This document shows, in pieces, positions 8,422-17,227 of a stretch of DNA of 64,000 nucleotides. The stretch's first letter is position 1; the number at the start of each line of letters is the position of its first letter. Source of the DNA: Microbaculum marinum. GTDB taxonomy: Bacteria; Pseudomonadota; Alphaproteobacteria; Rhizobiales; Tepidamorphaceae. The translations under genes were made by a program, and so were the position numbers. The notes beneath the pieces were generated by a model that worked only from the letters and a program-made list of their open reading frames with translations, was not told the DNA's origin and did not search any database. The DNA is taken from assembly GCF_042646165.1 (NCBI RefSeq), contig NZ_JBHRTC010000013.1. One strand, given 5' to 3'.

Positions 8422-8679
8422 CTATTGGCCGTTCAGGATGGCGAGCGCTTCGCTGAGCGGGGTCTGGCAGTCGGTGCTGGCCCGCGAGTTCTGGTCCATG
8501 CCCTGGTCGCGCAACTGCATGACCTGGTCCTTTTCCTCCTGGCTCAGATCGGCGCTGCGGAGCATTTCGTCGATCTGCTCGACCATCGCCTCGCAAGACT
8601 GCGCCGCGGCGGGGCGAACCGAGACCGCCGAGCCGAGGGCGACGGCAATCACAAGTGCAAAAGTTCCGATGAGTTTCAT
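8422..8679 (-). CDS. Small secreted helical protein
   Basis: An 85-aa product. Residues 1-26 are a signal peptide (MKLIGTFALVIAVALG, then AVSVRPAAAQ). The mature part is a short helical domain with two Cys, SCEAMVEQIDEMLRSADLS and ASTDCQTPLSEALAIL, which may form one disulfide. AAGGAAGAGGA just upstream sets the start. It lies downstream of the tRNA on the opposite strand. No family recognised. Confidence 0.65.
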   Translation of the reverse strand: MKLIGTFALVIAVALGSAVSVRPAAAQSCEAMVEQIDEMLRSADLSQEEKDQVMQLRDQGMDQNSRASTDCQTPLSEALAILNGQ

Positions 8680-9165
8680 GACAGTCCTCTTCCTTGGTTG
8701 ACTCAGGGGTTCACGAACCCAGGGGTTGACGATCTCAGGTGGGCGAGCTCGCGAAACGCCGCGCTGGCCGCAAGGAGGTCTCCGAACAGAGATATCCGCC
8801 TTCTGTCTCAGTTCGATGGCGTGCCGCTGCGACAGCCGGATCGGGTACGGGAAAGGGCGACCTTCGCCCATCCCGTGGCCGTGGCCCGGCCGGCCGCGCA
8901 GACCTCCGGGACGGCGATCGAGTTCAGGCCCGAAGACGGCGAGAGCCCGATCTGCCCACATCACACGACAAGCCTCTCCCCACGACGGTGTCATTTGGCC
9001 TGCGTCCCGCGCAGACCCAGCGGCCGGGGCGCCGCCACGCCAGGACCCGACCTACGGTCAGCACGATACGCCGGAAGAGTGCCGGCAAACAACACGTTGC
9101 CGGTGTATTCCACCTCTTTCCCGCAGGCCTGGCGGCCGGTCGCGAGGGCCGGTGCGATGCAAGCG
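8680..9165. other. Gene-free stretch
   Basis: About 485 bp between the small secreted protein and the end of the tetR gene. Several frames are open, but none has a ribosome site or a protein-like sequence. I see no repeats or promoter-like elements beyond the ribosome site of the leftward small gene. Confidence 0.4.
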
Positions 9166-9849
9166 TCAGTCGCCGCCGTCCATCGGTCCGACGGGCGGGA
9201 ACGCCATGCCGGCGACCAGGGCCGGAATGACGAAGTGCAGGCACTTCTCGCCGTCGGCGAAGGACAGGTCATCGCCCAGGACCTCGCGCAGGCGCGGCGG
9301 ATTGGCACGGACGTAGCCGAGCGTGCCGTAGATCAGCGAGAGACGGAAGAACAGCTCCTCCCGCGACAGGTCGGGGCGGGCGCGGCTGATCATGTCGACG
9401 AAGCGCCGGGCGAACGGGTCGAAGAATTCCTTGACGATCTCGCGGACCTCGGGGTTCGGATCGAAGGCGGTGAAGCCGTAGAATTCCTTGAACGCCTTCT
9501 CGCCGGGCGTCTTGCCGAGACGGACGACGGGGGCGACGAACGCGGTGACGACCTTCGCGATGTCGGGGATGCCGTCGACGGCCTCGCGCTCGCACTCGTC
9601 GAGCATCGCCATGCGCTCGGCGTTCAGGCCGTCGCAGCGACGCGCCATCACGGCCCGCAGCAGGCCCTGCTTGCTGCGGAAGTAGTAGTGGATGGCGGCG
9701 CTGTTGGCGGACGCCGCCTCGGAGATCATCCGGAGCGAGACGCCGCTGTAGCCGTATTTCGAGAACATCAGCTCGGCGGTGTCGAGCAGCCGCTCTTCGG
9801 TGGACCTGGCGGTCTTCTCGACAGTCTGACGGGTTGTCTTCTTTGCCAT
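9166..9849 (-). CDS. TetR/AcrR family transcriptional regulator
   Basis: A 227-aa protein. Residues 15-65 are the TetR DNA-binding domain: STEERLLDTAELMFSKYGYS, then SLRMISEAASANSAAIHYYF as the helix-turn-helix, then RSKQGLLRAVM. The rest is an all-helical ligand domain of the TetR C-terminal type (FYGFTAFDPNPEVREIVKEF). It is the last gene of the leftward TRAP operon, 115 bp after dctM. It is the obvious candidate to sense the transported compound and control the operon, though no operator was found. Confidence 0.85.
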   Translation of the reverse strand: MAKKTTRQTVEKTARSTEERLLDTAELMFSKYGYSGVSLRMISEAASANSAAIHYYFRSKQGLLRAVMARRCDGLNAERMAMLDECEREAVDGIPDIAKVVTAFVAPVVRLGKTPGEKAFKEFYGFTAFDPNPEVREIVKEFFDPFARRFVDMISRARPDLSREELFFRLSLIYGTLGYVRANPPRLREVLGDDLSFADGEKCLHFVIPALVAGMAFPPVGPMDGGD

Positions 9850-9964
9850 GTCTGTTCTTCGGCGACCGTTCGAGGACTGGGCGGCCCGGCGTCACGCGGA
9901 CGACGTGCCGGCCGTTGCGGCGTCATACGGGAATTGCGGAGCCGGAGCGATCCCCATGGGATGG

Positions 9965-11269
9965 CTACCGCAAGATCCCGGGCAAATACAGGACCCACTC
10001 GGGGCTGAGGATCATCAGGGCGACGACGACGATGTCGGAGACGAGGAACAGCGCCACCCCGGCATAGATCCCCATCAGGCTGGCATAGTCGCTGGCGACG
10101 TTGCGGATGATGAAGACGTTCATGCCGACCGGCGGCGTGATCATGCCGATCTCCAGGAGCTTCACCGCCAGCACGCCGAACCAGACCATGCTGATCTGTT
10201 CGGCCGCGAAGATCGGCATCAGGATCGGCAGGGTCACCAGCATCGCCCCGAACGGCTCCATGAACATGCCGAGGATCAGGTAGATCAGCACGACGAGGAA
10301 CATCAGCTCGGTAAAGGACAGGTCGGCGCCGTTGACCATGCCCGCCAGGAAGCCGGTGACGCCGCTGAGGCTGAGGAAGCGGGTGAACATCACCGCGCCG
10401 ACGCCGACGATGAACAGCGCCGAGCAGGTCATCAGGGTCTCCTGTAGCGAGTCCCAGACGATCTTGCGGGTCAGCCGCCGCGTCGCCGCCGCCAGCAGGA
10501 AGGCGCCCATGGCACCAGCCGCGCCGGCCTCGGTGGCGGTGAAGAAGCCGCCGAACAGGCCGCCGAACACCAGCGCCACCAGCGCCAGCACCGGCCAGAT
10601 GCCGAAGATCGCCTGGCGGATCGGGAGCAGGTCCCGGCCGCCGGCGCGGCGCGGCACGATGTCGGGCCGCAGCCACGTCACCAGCAGCACGACGATGCAG
10701 TAGCCGAGCGCCGTGGCGATGCCGACGGATATGCCGCCGACGAACACCTGGGTGACCGACGTCTCGGTGAACACGCAGTAGACGATCATCAGGATCGACG
10801 GCGGGATCAGGGCGCCGATCGTGCCGCCGGCGGCGACCGAGCCGCAGGCGAAGTTCGCCCGGTAGCCTGCGGCCACCATCTCTGGAATGGCGATCCGTCC
10901 CATCGCCGCGGCGCAGGCGAGGCTCGACCCGCAGACGGCGGCGAAGCCGCTACAGGCCAGGATGCTGGAGATGGCGAGGTTGCCCGGCAGCCACCGCATC
11001 AGCGAGCGGGCGGTGTCGAACAGGCCGGTGGTGATGCCCGAGTGGTAGCTGATGAAGCCCATCAGCAGGAACATCGGGATGGCGCTGAGCGTCCAGCTCG
11101 CCACGAAGTGATAGGGCGTGGCGGCGAGCGTTCCGAGCGCCGGCTCCCAGCCGATCATGAAGCCGATGCCGAGGAACGAGACGACCACCATGGCGATCGC
11201 GATCGGCACGCGCACCAGCAGCAGGATGCACAGCGCAAGGATGCCGTAGAGGCCGATCTCGACGTTCAT
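9965..11269 (-). CDS. dctM: TRAP transporter large permease (DctM)
   Basis: A 434-aa protein with about 12 membrane segments. It carries family landmarks: TLSAIPMFLLMGFISYHSGIT, then CSGFAAVCGSSLACAAAMGR and GGTIGALIPPSILMIVYCVF. FFTATEAGAAGAMGAFL and the C-terminal LLEIGMITPPVGMNVFIIRN follow. It is the Na+-coupled carboxylate-translocating subunit and works with dctQ (20 bp upstream) and the periplasmic receptor encoded at the head of the operon. Length is typical. Confidence 0.92.
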   Translation of the reverse strand: MNVEIGLYGILALCILLLVRVPIAIAMVVVSFLGIGFMIGWEPALGTLAATPYHFVASWTLSAIPMFLLMGFISYHSGITTGLFDTARSLMRWLPGNLAISSILACSGFAAVCGSSLACAAAMGRIAIPEMVAAGYRANFACGSVAAGGTIGALIPPSILMIVYCVFTETSVTQVFVGGISVGIATALGYCIVVLLVTWLRPDIVPRRAGGRDLLPIRQAIFGIWPVLALVALVFGGLFGGFFTATEAGAAGAMGAFLLAAATRRLTRKIVWDSLQETLMTCSALFIVGVGAVMFTRFLSLSGVTGFLAGMVNGADLSFTELMFLVVLIYLILGMFMEPFGAMLVTLPILMPIFAAEQISMVWFGVLAVKLLEIGMITPPVGMNVFIIRNVASDYASLMGIYAGVALFLVSDIVVVALMILSPEWVLYLPGILR

Positions 11270-11288
11270 CGGCGCGACCCGCAGACCA

Positions 11289-11816
11289 TCACAGCCGCTC
11301 CCGACCGGGGGCGTTGGTGCGGCCCGAGGCCTGCTCGCCGGCGTACCAGACGCAGACGACGGCCGCGAGCAGGTAGGAGACGGGCAGGATGAAATAGGCC
11401 GGCCAGACCGGGACCCGGACGGTCACCGACAGCAGGTAGGAGCGGGTCTCGAACTCGCCGAGGGCCTCCTGCAGGCTCATGTAGGCGAGGGCGGCGTAGA
11501 CGGCCGCGCAGAACAGGGCTGTCGCCGCGTTGCTCCAGCGCATCATGCGCGGGCCGTAGAAGTCGCCGAACACCTCGACGACGATCATCGCCCGGTTGCG
11601 CTCGACCCAGGCCAGCGGCAGGAAGGCGACGAGCGGCATGTAGTAGCTCGCGACGATCTCGATGGTGGCGGGGATCGGCGTGCCCAGGGCGCGCAGGACG
11701 ATGTCGACGGTGATGTGCACCATCATCAGCACGATGCTCGCCGCGCCGAGCGCGACGAGGCAGCGGATCGCGACATCGCGCCAGTGCCGGGGATCTGCCT
11801 TTGCGTGCGGTGTCAC
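11289..11816 (-). CDS. dctQ: TRAP transporter small permease (DctQ)
   Basis: A 175-aa protein with four hydrophobic segments. The pattern of DctQ is present: DVAIRCLVALGAASIVLMMVHI as TM1, then DIVLRALGTPIPATIEIVASYYMPLVAFLPLAWVERNRAMIVVEVF. The conserved acidic/Arg pair in the loop between TM2 and TM3 (WVERNRAMIVVEV) is visible. It lies between dctM and the NmrA-like gene in a tightly packed leftward operon. Confidence 0.88.
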   Translation of the reverse strand: MTPHAKADPRHWRDVAIRCLVALGAASIVLMMVHITVDIVLRALGTPIPATIEIVASYYMPLVAFLPLAWVERNRAMIVVEVFGDFYGPRMMRWSNAATALFCAAVYAALAYMSLQEALGEFETRSYLLSVTVRVPVWPAYFILPVSYLLAAVVCVWYAGEQASGRTNAPGRERL

Positions 11817-11837
11817 GGAACCCTGCCGGAACGATCT

Positions 11838-12704
11838 CTAACGGGCCTGCTCCGCCGCATAGTGGCGCACGAACGTCCTGTAGTCATTGGGCGCCCGGCC
11901 GAGGATCGCCGACAGGACGAGGGGGGTGCCGCCAGGCAGGCCGTGCCGCTGGTAGTGCCGCAGCATCTTTCGGCCGATCTCTATGCCGGTGTCGTCGAAC
12001 CCGCCGGCGCGGGCGCCTTTCTCCCAGTCCTCGATCGCCGATTCCCGCGCCTCCACCGGGCGGCCGAGCTCGTCGGCCAGGATCGCCGCCATGTCGCGTG
12101 TCGTCAGCGCATCGCCGCACAGCTCGAAGACGCCGCCGTCCAGCCTGCCGGTGGTGAGCGCGATGAAGGCCGCCTCGCCGACGTCGTCTGCGTCGACGAC
12201 CGCCATCGACAGGTCGGTGCGGTAGGGCCGCGCCAGGATGCCGTGGTCGACGACCTGCCGCCACTCGCGGCGGAGGTTCTGCATCAGCATGGCCGGCTGC
12301 AGGATCGCAAACCGCATGCCGGATTCGATCACCGCTTCCTCGATCAGCAGCTTCTGGTGGTGGTGGTGCATGCCGGTCATCTGCGGATGCAGGACCGAGA
12401 GGAAGACGAACTTTTCGACGCCGGAGGCGGCGGCCGTGGCGATGAAGCGGCGGGCGATATCGGCTTCGTCGGCCATGAACACCGGCGGCACGTAGAGGAC
12501 CGTCCGAACGTCTTGCGTGACGCGCGCCATGTCGTCGCCGTCGCGCAGGTCGCCGGTCACGACGTCCGGGCAGCCGGCGGCGCGAAGGCGTTCAGCAGAC
12601 CTGGCATTAGAGGACAGCGCCCGGAAGCCGGCGCCGGCTTCGAGCAGCCGTTCGATGACCGGCCGGGCCATCAGGCCCGACGCGCCGACGATCAGGGTGG
12701 TCAT
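11838..12704 (-). CDS. NmrA-like NAD(P)-binding (atypical SDR) protein
   Basis: A 288-aa protein beginning MTTLIVGASGLMARPVIERL, a Rossmann dinucleotide-binding motif GASGLMA. It continues GDLRDGDDMARVTQDVRTVLYV and GVEKFVFLSVLHPQ, then a His-rich stretch MTGMHHHHQKLLIEEAV and DLSMAVVDADDVGEAAFIAL. This is the NmrA/quinone-reductase-like architecture (atypical SDR, no YxxxK visible). Such proteins are redox sensors or reductases. The ATG ending at 12704 lies 11 bp downstream of the MetE-like gene's stop, so it is co-transcribed within the TRAP operon. Substrate unknown. Confidence 0.8.
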   Translation of the reverse strand: MTTLIVGASGLMARPVIERLLEAGAGFRALSSNARSAERLRAAGCPDVVTGDLRDGDDMARVTQDVRTVLYVPPVFMADEADIARRFIATAAASGVEKFVFLSVLHPQMTGMHHHHQKLLIEEAVIESGMRFAILQPAMLMQNLRREWRQVVDHGILARPYRTDLSMAVVDADDVGEAAFIALTTGRLDGGVFELCGDALTTRDMAAILADELGRPVEARESAIEDWEKGARAGGFDDTGIEIGRKMLRHYQRHGLPGGTPLVLSAILGRAPNDYRTFVRHYAAEQAR

Positions 12705-12715
12705 GGCCGCGGGGC

Positions 12716-13813
12716 TCACGCGCCCGCCGCGGTCCCGGCCGTCCGGGCGTCCCCGGGGGTCTCGGCATCGGCGCAGCGCGCATGGATGCGCAGCAGTTCC
12801 TCGATGGTGGAGGGATCGCGGCGGCCCAACCCGCACTCCGTGCCGATGCCGAAGTCCGGCCAGTGGCGCGCGGCGACGTTCATGCGGCGCAGGGTGCCTT
12901 CCTCGCCGTCGGTGTAGTGGACGAGGCCGAGGAACAGTTCCGTGCCCTCGTGCAGGCGCAGGTCCTTGAGCGGCTCGAAATAGGCGTCGTCGTCACGGTC
13001 GCGGGGCACCGGCATGTGGACGAAGTCGATCGGCCGGTGGACATGGTCGGTGACGAAGTTGGCCATCGTCACCATGACGCCCATGTCCTTCGGCTCGACG
13101 CCGTGCTTGTGGCGGAAGTCGCCGTAGCACAGGTGGTAGCCGACGGGCACGGTCTGCGGGACGAGGTCGATCATCCGCGACAGCCGGACCAGGCACTCGG
13201 TCTTGTCGTCGTCGTAGAACAGGCTGCGCAGGCCCTCCCAGATGAAGATCTCCAGGCAGGCGTCCCACTGGATGGCGAGGTCCTCGTGCGGGATAGAGGC
13301 GACGATGTCGGCCACCTCCTTGCGCATATTCTCCTCCAGCGCCTCGGCGACGTCCTCGTGGCTTTCCGGCGCCACGATCCCGGCGAGGAAGGCGATCGGG
13401 GTGGGCAGCGACACCTGGAAGCGGACGTCCGGGGCAATGACGCCCTCGTCCTTCAGGCGCCTGAACAGGGCATGGGATTCGCGGGCGAGCCTGGCGTAGC
13501 CGAACGAGGGGACGACCAGCGTCTTCGGATCGACGCCCGCCTTCAGGCGGTACTTCGGGGCGACCTTCTCGGGCACCGTGCCGGAATCCGGGTGCCAGTC
13601 GTGGCCGGCAGGCTCGAACTCGTCGGAGAAGTGCAGCACCCGCGCCTGGCTGGTGATCCAGTAGTTGCGCGGGCCGGTCTCGCCGTCGGTGATGCGGCGC
13701 AGCCGGTTGCCGAGGGTGCCGCCGACCATCCTGAAGGCGGACTCCGCGTCGGTGGTCGGGACCGTGCCGACCATGTGCACATGATGGGCCGGTTCGCCGG
13801 ATGAGGTCGTCAT
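12716..13813 (-). CDS. MetE-like (UROD/MetE superfamily) zinc methyltransferase-type protein
   Basis: A 365-aa protein. Near residue 225 it has VGYHLCYGDFRHKHG, with a His-X-Cys pair (H227, C229). Near residue 325 it has GIGTECGLGRRDPSTIEELL, with Cys327. These match the zinc ligands of cobalamin-independent methionine synthase (HxC and a downstream Cys), so a thiol-activating zinc site is likely. The N-terminal half (HHVHMVGTVPTTDAESAFRM) also resembles that superfamily. It is much shorter than full MetE (about 750 aa), corresponding to the C-terminal barrel alone. Within a TRAP operon it probably demethylates or methylates the transported compound or its thiol product. AAGGACAG precedes the ATG. 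Confidence 0.75.
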   Translation of the reverse strand: MTTSSGEPAHHVHMVGTVPTTDAESAFRMVGGTLGNRLRRITDGETGPRNYWITSQARVLHFSDEFEPAGHDWHPDSGTVPEKVAPKYRLKAGVDPKTLVVPSFGYARLARESHALFRRLKDEGVIAPDVRFQVSLPTPIAFLAGIVAPESHEDVAEALEENMRKEVADIVASIPHEDLAIQWDACLEIFIWEGLRSLFYDDDKTECLVRLSRMIDLVPQTVPVGYHLCYGDFRHKHGVEPKDMGVMVTMANFVTDHVHRPIDFVHMPVPRDRDDDAYFEPLKDLRLHEGTELFLGLVHYTDGEEGTLRRMNVAARHWPDFGIGTECGLGRRDPSTIEELLRIHARCADAETPGDARTAGTAAGA

Positions 13814-13896
13814 GCTGGTCTGTCCTTGGCTCGAAGTGGCGGCGCCGCGACCGGATCCCGGCCGGCGCGGCGCCGTGGCAACGCTGGTCGGCTGAT

Positions 13897-15036
13897 CTAC
13901 TGCCCGTAAGTGGAAAGGTCGACCTTGTCCCAGATCTCGGTCTGCATCCGGTCCGCCACCGCCTTCGGGTCGGTGCCGGTCTCGGCGATGATCCCCTCCC
14001 ACTTCTCGAGCAGGCTGCGGAAGGTCGCGATCTTCGTTTCGACGTCCGCAATCCCGTTGTCGGTCGCAGCCTTGGCGGCCACCTGGAGGTCGCTCTCGAC
14101 GAAGGAGTCGGCGAACTCGGTCAGGGAGGCTCCCGGCTCGTGGAAGGTGACGCCGGCGTCCTTGCCGGCCGCGACCGCCTTGTCCGGCGAGGTGTAGCCC
14201 CAGGCCTGGTTCATGTCGGCGCCGGCACGGTTGGAGGCGCCGATCAGCGCCTTGCGCTCCTCCGGCGAGCGGGCCTTCCAGACGTCGGCTGCGACCGCTG
14301 CGGGGATGGTCGTGTAATAGAGGCCGAGCGGGATCATGGTGACGTCGGTCACGACCTCGAGGAGCCGGTACGAGGTGAGGTCGACGACCGAGGCGATTTC
14401 GCCGTCGAGCAGGCCCTGCGAGATCGATTCGAAGGTCTCGGTGGGCGGCGCGTTGACGGCGATCGCGCCGGCGGCCTCGGCGAAGCGGGCGTAGGGCGGG
14501 CTCGGCGTGCGCAGGCGCAGGCCCTTCAGGTCGGCCAGTTCCGTGACCGGCTTCCTGGTCAGGATCACGAAGGGGTCGGTGGAGACCGACCCGGTGTAGA
14601 CGATGCCGAACTTCTTGAGCTCGGCCTGGCAGTCGGCGCAGTTGACGACGTATTCGGTCATCGCCGCCGAGACCGTCATCGCGTCGCTGGCAAGCATCGC
14701 CAGGTCGCCGGTCATCAGGAAGTCGGACAGGTCGGAGGGGAAGAAGGCCGGCAGCACGTTGCCGACCTCGGCGAGCTTGCTGTTGAGCGCGCTCTTCATT
14801 TCCTTGAGGCCGACGATTTCCATGCCGACGAGGGCGGTGCCGAGTTCGCCGCCGGACTCCTCCTCAAGATACGTTCCGAAGTTGGTGTAGAACACCGAGA
14901 CGACCGGCGAACTGGGCGGCTGGCCCGGCGCGGCGCGCAGTTTCGTCTCGGCGGAGGCCGTGGCGACGGCGCTCGCCGCGACGACGGATCCGACGATCGT
15001 ACCGACGACGGCAAGTGTCGACAGGCGCTTCAGCAT
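13897..15036 (-). CDS. dctP: TRAP transporter substrate-binding protein (DctP)
   Basis: A 379-aa protein with a signal peptide (MLKRLSTLAVVGTIVGSVVA, cleavage after TASAE). The mature fold has DctP-family blocks: GTYLEEESGGELGTALVGME, then NVLPAFFPSDLSDFL and PFVILTRKPVTELADLKGLR with the conserved Arg in LRLRTPSPPYARFAEAAGA. PTETFESISQGLLDG and YYTTIPAAVAADVWKARSPEERKALI follow. It is the first gene of the leftward operon, about 200 bp from the divergent hydrolase gene, so the intergenic region should hold promoters for both. Confidence 0.9.
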   Translation of the reverse strand: MLKRLSTLAVVGTIVGSVVAASAVATASAETKLRAAPGQPPSSPVVSVFYTNFGTYLEEESGGELGTALVGMEIVGLKEMKSALNSKLAEVGNVLPAFFPSDLSDFLMTGDLAMLASDAMTVSAAMTEYVVNCADCQAELKKFGIVYTGSVSTDPFVILTRKPVTELADLKGLRLRTPSPPYARFAEAAGAIAVNAPPTETFESISQGLLDGEIASVVDLTSYRLLEVVTDVTMIPLGLYYTTIPAAVAADVWKARSPEERKALIGASNRAGADMNQAWGYTSPDKAVAAGKDAGVTFHEPGASLTEFADSFVESDLQVAAKAATDNGIADVETKIATFRSLLEKWEGIIAETGTDPKAVADRMQTEIWDKVDLSTYGQ

Positions 15037-15236
15037 TCAGTCCTCCCTGGCTGTCCGACCGGCGGCCGTGCGGCCCCGTGCCGCCGCCCCGATCCTTTGT
15101 TTTCTTCTAGAGTTCGCAGGCTCTTAGCAACCTCGAGCAGTGCCGGCCGGCGAAAATTAATCAGTTGCTTGAATAATTCGACTGACAGAGATATGTCAAG
15201 CGCCACGTGATCGTGTCCAGAGGGAGTCGCCGGGCC

Positions 15237-16247
15237 ATGGGAATTGAACGAGTGCCGAGCCGTGTAGAGGAGCTGGGGAACGGCCTGTTCGGCTATGTCC
15301 AGGGCAACGGATCGTGGGGCTGGAGCAATTCCGGCCTGGTCACCTCGCAGGGCCGCAGCCTGCTGGTCGACACCCTGTTCACCGGCTACCTGACCCGCGA
15401 CATGCTGGACGCCTACCGGCGCGCGGCGCCGGAGGCCGCCAACATCGACATCCTCGTCAACACCCACGCCAACGGCGACCACACCTTCGGCAACCATCTG
15501 GTCGAGGGCGCCCGCATCGTCGGCTCGAAGGCCTGCGTGGAGGAGATGGAGGAGCGTCCCGCCGCGATGTTCCAGGAGATCATGCGAAGCTGGCGCGACA
15601 ACGGGGAGGCCGGCGCCTTCCTGCACGAGGTGATGGGATCGCGGTTCGACTTCTCCGACATCCAGCACGTGCCGCCGACGGAGACCTTCTCCGGCCGCAC
15701 CGACCTGACGATCGGCGACGTCGCCGTCGAGCTGCACGAGCTGGGACCCGCCCACACCCGCGGCGACATCGTCGCCTACGTTCCCTCCGCCAGGACCGTG
15801 TTCTGCGGCGACGTGCTGTTCGCCAAGGGCCATCCGATCATCTGGGACGGCTCGATCGAGAACTGGATCGCCGCCTGCGACAAGATGCTGAGCTGGGACG
15901 TCGAGACGGTGGTGCCGGGGCACGGGCCGATCGGCGACAAGGCGGCCGTGAGGGCGCTGCGCGAGTACCTGGTCTACGTCCGCGACGAGGCGGCCAAGCG
16001 CTATGCGGCCGGCATGGATTTCGCCGATGCCGCCTGGGACATCGCGCTGACCGGGTTCGACGACTGGCTCGACCGCGAGCGCGTCGTCGTCAACGTCGCG
16101 CACGTCTACAAGGTTTTGTCGAATGGCGCGGTCAATCCCGATCGCCCGACGCTGAACGCCCTGATGGGGCGCTACCGGGCTGGCACGGCGACGCCGCACG
16201 AGGCGCTGCCGGCGGGCGGCTGCGGCCACCACGACCACGCGCACTGA
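15237..16247 (+). CDS. Metallo-beta-lactamase-fold hydrolase
   Basis: A 336-aa protein. Residues 75-86 read NTHANGDHTFGN, a variant of the HxHxDH metal motif in which the second His is Asn. GPAHTRGDIVAYVP (third His), FCGDVLF (bridging Asp) and VVPGHGPIGD (last His) complete the site, and the C-terminus is His-rich (CGHHDHAH). The enzyme likely hydrolyses an ester, thioester or lactone. The ATG at 15237 follows AGGGAG (15221-15226); an upstream GTG adds ten residues and is less likely. Next to a fumarylacetoacetase-like gene, it fits a catabolic pathway fed by the divergent TRAP system. Confidence 0.82.
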   Translation: MGIERVPSRVEELGNGLFGYVQGNGSWGWSNSGLVTSQGRSLLVDTLFTGYLTRDMLDAYRRAAPEAANIDILVNTHANGDHTFGNHLVEGARIVGSKACVEEMEERPAAMFQEIMRSWRDNGEAGAFLHEVMGSRFDFSDIQHVPPTETFSGRTDLTIGDVAVELHELGPAHTRGDIVAYVPSARTVFCGDVLFAKGHPIIWDGSIENWIAACDKMLSWDVETVVPGHGPIGDKAAVRALREYLVYVRDEAAKRYAAGMDFADAAWDIALTGFDDWLDRERVVVNVAHVYKVLSNGAVNPDRPTLNALMGRYRAGTATPHEALPAGGCGHHDHAH

Positions 16248-16258
16248 GCGGCGGCGCC

Positions 16259-17197
16259 ATGAAACTCGTCACGTTCCAGACGGCCGGCGAGCCGCGCCAG
16301 CGCATCGGCGCGATGGCCGGAGACGACGCGGTCTGCGAGCTTCCGGCCGAGGAGACCCCCGCCTTCGCCGACATGCTGGCGCTGATCGACGGCGGCGCGG
16401 ACGCGCTGGCCCAGGCGCGCGCGGCACTGGACCGGGCCGGCCGGGTGCACGCCCTCGCCGACATCCGGCTGCTGGCGCCGCTGCCGGTGCCGCGGCAGAT
16501 GCGCGACTGCCTGTCCTTCGAGCAGCACGTCCGGCAGGTGCGCGCCAACCGTCACCTGCTGGGCATCGGCGGGTTTCCCTCCGACCCCGCCAAGGTCGAG
16601 ATCCCGCAGGTCTGGTACGACCAGCCGATCTACTACAAGGCGAACCGGTTCAGCGTCGTCGGTCCGCAGGCAGACGTGGTGATCCCCTACGGGGAGGACT
16701 GGTTCGACTACGAGCTGGAGTTCGCCGCCGTGATCGGCACCGGCGGCCGCGACCTGCCCCGGGCCGGCGCCCACGCCCACATCTTCGGCTACTGCATCTT
16801 CAACGATTTCAGCGCCAGGCGCACGCAGATCCGCGAGATGGCCGGCTCGCTCGGCCCGGCCAAGGGCAAGGACTTCGACACCGGCAACGTGCTCGGGCCG
16901 TGGCTGGTGACCGCCGACGAGATCGCCGATCCCTATGCCCTGACGATGGTGGCCAGGGTCAACGGCGAGGAGTGGTCGCGCGGCACCTCCGCCGCCATGC
17001 ACCACCGCTTCGACGCCATCCTCGAACATGTCTCCCGGGACGAGACGATCCATCCCGGCGAGATCTTCGGGTCGGGAACCGTCGGCAGCGGCTGCGGCAT
17101 GGAAGTCGGCCGCTTCCTCAAGCCAGGCGACGTCGTCGAGCTGGAAGTTGACGGGCTCGGCGTGCTGAGGAACAGGGTCGTCGCCAAGCCATCGTGA
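16259..17197 (+). CDS. Fumarylacetoacetate hydrolase (FAH) family protein
   Basis: A 312-aa protein. The FAH catalytic core is visible: YKANRFSVVGPQADVVIPYG, then WFDYELEFAAVIGTGGRDL with the metal-binding E-x-E, then IFGYCIFNDFSARRTQI and the DTGNVLGPWLVT block. The C-terminal GSGTVGSGCGMEVGRFLKPGD matches the family's GTP...G loop. Members are fumarylacetoacetases, acylpyruvases or 2-hydroxyhepta-2,4-diene-dioate isomerases, cleaving C-C bonds or isomerising 2-oxo acids. It starts 11 bp after the hydrolase gene and is probably in its operon. Convergent with the AraC gene. Confidence 0.88.
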   Translation: MKLVTFQTAGEPRQRIGAMAGDDAVCELPAEETPAFADMLALIDGGADALAQARAALDRAGRVHALADIRLLAPLPVPRQMRDCLSFEQHVRQVRANRHLLGIGGFPSDPAKVEIPQVWYDQPIYYKANRFSVVGPQADVVIPYGEDWFDYELEFAAVIGTGGRDLPRAGAHAHIFGYCIFNDFSARRTQIREMAGSLGPAKGKDFDTGNVLGPWLVTADEIADPYALTMVARVNGEEWSRGTSAAMHHRFDAILEHVSRDETIHPGEIFGSGTVGSGCGMEVGRFLKPGDVVELEVDGLGVLRNRVVAKPS

Positions 17198-17227
17198 CGG
17201 GTCGTGGTGACGGGGCGGCCGCCTGGC

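Noticed and set aside
8726..9316. Open frame between the small secreted gene and tetR
   Set aside because: No ribosome site, Arg/Pro/Ser-rich composition typical of a GC shadow, and it overlaps the end of tetR.
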